Source: Parietaria judaica
Lineage: Eukaryota; Streptophyta; Magnoliopsida; Rosales; Urticaceae
Reading direction: 5' to 3'
Length of the DNA: 64,000 bases
Assembly: GCA_954871525.1 (NCBI GenBank)
Contig: OX940862.1
Span: forward strand, 37,874,232 to 37,938,231
Shown here: one piece after another, positions 61,311 through 64,000 of the stretch
Layout of the letters: each line of letters starts with the position of its first letter
Numbering within the stretch: position 1 is the stretch's first letter
The notes under the pieces: generated by a model
Seen by the model: only the letters and a program-made list of their open reading frames with translations
Told to the model about the DNA's origin: nothing
Database searches by the model: none
Made by a program: the position numbers and the translations under genes

Positions 61311-61470
61311 ATTGATCTACAACTTCTGTAGTTTTACGTTTCAAAAGAAAAAGTCATTAAGTATATTAAAACTTGCTCGGAACAAATATTTTGCCATACA
61401 CTAATGTTCAGTTTTACGTTGTAATTGAAATTTTGTATTTTTTTTTTACAAAACTTAAAATGCCAAAGTT

Positions 61471-61522
61471 GTAGATCTATCTCTTATCTTTCCGACGTAG
61501 ATCTATCTCTTATCTTTCCGAC
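61471..61522. repeat. Perfect 26-bp tandem duplication
   Basis: GTAGATCTATCTCTTATCTT plus TCCGAC occurs twice back to back (61471-61496, 61497-61522), within the repeat region following the hairpin. Confidence 0.9.
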
Positions 61523-61580
61523 CATAGGTCGTGCATAAAATTTGGAGAAAAAATGAGTGAGTTATGCCAAAAATACAAAA

Positions 61581-62560
61581 ACTATACACATAGAGGAGGA
61601 ATAACTCGCTACGATTAAGTGACGGAAAACACAAAAAAAATCTAACGATTCAAGTTTAGGTACATTAGCCGTCGAAAATAAACATTGGATACGTAATTCG
61701 TAACCGGTCAAACATTAGGTACATTAGCCGTGGTTTACCCTTAATATAAACATAAAACATTAAATATAAATTGAGATTTTTATTTTGATTTTGAAATAAT
61801 GACTTTATTTACAATTACGACATTAAGTTTAACTCTCTGCAAAAAAAATCTTAAATGACAAAAAAAAAGGTGTTATATATACTTTTGCAAAGCATCTTTA
61901 CCAAACAAAAACTGAGAAGACAAACTTAACTGTTTATGTCCATCTTCAGCCATAACATTTATGTATAAGAATCGTTAAGTTTCCATAATTCATTAGACAT
62001 CTCTTATCATCTTCGGGAGATCAAGAACAAAAGTCAAGGCTTTAGATTCCCTTTGTCTAACCTTTCCGGGATATTTTGCCAAGAAAGTTTTATATTTATT
62101 GCTTCATTTAAGAATATAATGTGAGTTCATAATTATTGTTTACATACGTACACAAGTCCCCACTGAAAGAAACATGAGTAATTCATATCATAGTGATCAT
62201 AATACTTCTCAATTGCGCCTATTCATCTTCTTTTTATAGTGTAAAAAGTACTCCTATTCAATTTCTTGAAAATGTTAAATAGAGTGAAGTAAAAAAAAAA
62301 AAAAAACGTAATTGATGCTTGGTTCAAAATTACAATGTGTTTAACCTTGACTATAAATAGTAGCTAGTTCAATTATGGACACACTCTTTCTTACTTATTA
62401 AATTTAATGAAATCACTGTTTAAGTATGACTTTTCAGAGATGATATTAAGGCTATATTGGGTGTCATAATCTTTAGTTATGATATATTTTGAAAGTGAGA
62501 TAATACGTTGTACATGAATACTGTGATTTTGTATTATTATCTTTACGTAACCCTTCGTTT
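61581..62560. other. AT-rich gene-free stretch
   Basis: Two copies of TAGGTACATTAGCCGT near 61656-61671 and 61708-61724 hint at another repeat end; no gene seen. Confidence 0.35.
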
Positions 62561-62648
62561 TATATATATATGAGGATCTTTGAATTTCACTCCTACCCCA
62601 TGGTGACTCGAACTCAAGACCTCTAATGTCTTAAGTGATGTACTTGTT
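62561..62648 (-). mobile_element. SINE copy C, 5'-truncated
   Basis: Minus-strand copy closely matching 9653-9794: B-box GTTCGAGTC (62604-62612), AAGTACATCACTTAAGACAT and the 3' block GAAATTCAAAGATCCTCAT with a short TA tail. The A-box end is missing. Just beyond, TAACACGTAAGACATTATG occurs twice (62653-62671 and 62687-62705). Confidence 0.78.
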
Positions 62649-63800
62649 CTTTTAACACGTAAGACATTATGAAAAACATAATCTTATAACACGTAAGACA
62701 TTATGTTTTCATCATGTAGTTGATCCTCACTTCATTTTTCTCTCTTAAGTACATAGTCCTTTAATCAAGTTACTTTGGTATCTCATCAAATAAGTCAAAT
62801 AGAAAGAAAAATAAAATCAAGGGCTATATTAGGATAAAAAATTAAGAATTTTTTTTATAAAATCAGAGGTTGTACAATGATAAAAGTTGAAAGTAAAGGG
62901 GCAATATATATAAAGTTTGGGTTTAAAAAAAATATATAAAGTTTGTAACAAATTACTTACAAAGGTATAAATGTTAAATTTTCAATAAATTAAACACAAG
63001 TTTTACGCTTCTCATATATATACGAGGTACACACCACAGTTAACAATTGAAAATTTAAATTGTTGTGTCAGAAATAATGGCTACATAAGAATAAAATACA
63101 AAGTCAAAGACTTTTCGGTCAAATTTATCTCATATTTTTTATAATTATTTTTTGATTTCGTTAGAAAACAAAAGTGTACGAGCCTAATTAAAGTGCATTT
63201 CATATATAGACAATCATCTTGTTGACTTGTGTACGGATAATTAATGTGAACGATGCATGAAATTAATAAAAGTGGAATTGATTGCATTATTATTAATTAA
63301 GTGCATAATGAAAGATTATAAATAAAGCATAACCTATTTTTTGGTTCACTAATCGACGTAAACATTATGATATTTCATAATATTAGCTAATTCATATCAA
63401 AACTATTAGCTAACGCATATATTTACCATTTAGGCGAATTTTACTCTTTTGCCCTTCTGTCTCTTTCTTTGTAAACTTCACATTGTACTCAACATACTCA
63501 GAAACCCTAATTTGGAATCTCTCTTAAAATTACTCATACAATTTCATATCATATAATAAGACAATACACACACACACACACACACACATTCAATTCGAGT
63601 CGTTTGTGACATAACACGATACGAATGGTATTTTCTGTAGCTTAATTGTCCTCTTATTAATGGTTAATGTTCAAAAGCTGCAATGAAGTTGGACATTAAT
63701 GGACCCAGGAAATAGTAGAGGCAACGACTGGTTTGGCTTTGAATTCAAATTATAAAGAAAAAAGTTTGGAGATGCACGTGTATAGAGTCAGGCCGAAAGC

Positions 63801-63837
<37 letters not shown>

Positions 63838-64000
63838 GTTCCATTTTACATGGACCAGGCCCCTACCTCTCCCCTCGCGTAACCATATAATATATCACCG
63901 CTATTAATTATATATTATAATATCATGTCATCTCTAGTATGCTAAAAGAAAAAAAAGAAAAAACTAGATGTTTCCTAAATCCTATAATAAAATTAGAACT
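62649..64000. other. AT-rich gene-free stretch to the window end
   Basis: Contains a (CA)n run at about 63567-63588 and (AT)n runs at about 63801-63837. No gene or bounded element recognised. Confidence 0.4.

Overview
The window is nuclear DNA of a flowering plant, most likely a eudicot. It is AT-rich, its genes have many GT-AG introns, all four protein-coding genes belong to plant or broadly eukaryotic families, and the spaces between them are filled with plant transposons (copia LTR elements, solo LTRs, hAT and Mutator-like MITEs, a tRNA-derived SINE) and long AT microsatellites. I saw no bacterial, viral or organellar gene set and no CRISPR array.

Layout. 1-4.0 kb: minus-strand gene for a PMT/QUA2-type Golgi methyltransferase, cut by the left edge of the window so that its last exons are missing. 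4.5-5.66 kb: a Mutator-like foldback element with a perfect 9-bp target duplication. 6.4-9.07 kb: a complete plus-strand eight-exon homolog of STK19, a winged-helix nuclear protein. 9.1-22 kb: a gene-poor stretch with two copies of a SINE, a small Mutator-like MITE and undefined repeat fragments. 22-35 kb: an LTR-retrotransposon cluster with three solo LTRs and one full-length but defective Ty1/copia element (29359-34816, TSD TACCG, tRNA-Met-type primer site). 35-46 kb: hAT territory, with a decayed hAT transposase copy and several hAT-like non-autonomous elements. 47.3-52.8 kb: a plus-strand NAC transcription factor gene with two introns full of microsatellites. 53-56 kb: an old terminal-inverted-repeat element, a gypsy gag remnant and an unexplained GC-rich island. 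56.5-58.2 kb: a minus-strand gene for arabinose-5-phosphate isomerase (SIS plus two CBS domains). 58.4-64 kb: a MITE, a long imperfect hairpin, a third SINE copy and otherwise featureless AT-rich DNA.

The four genes do not form a cluster or operon. The PMT protein (pectin methylation in the Golgi) and arabinose-5-phosphate isomerase (first step to Kdo, a sugar of the pectin rhamnogalacturonan II) both touch cell-wall pectin, but they lie 53 kb apart and I infer no functional link. No wholly new biological system is evident. The most informative signals are the precisely bounded mobile elements (target duplications identified by eye) and the specific lesions in the copia element.
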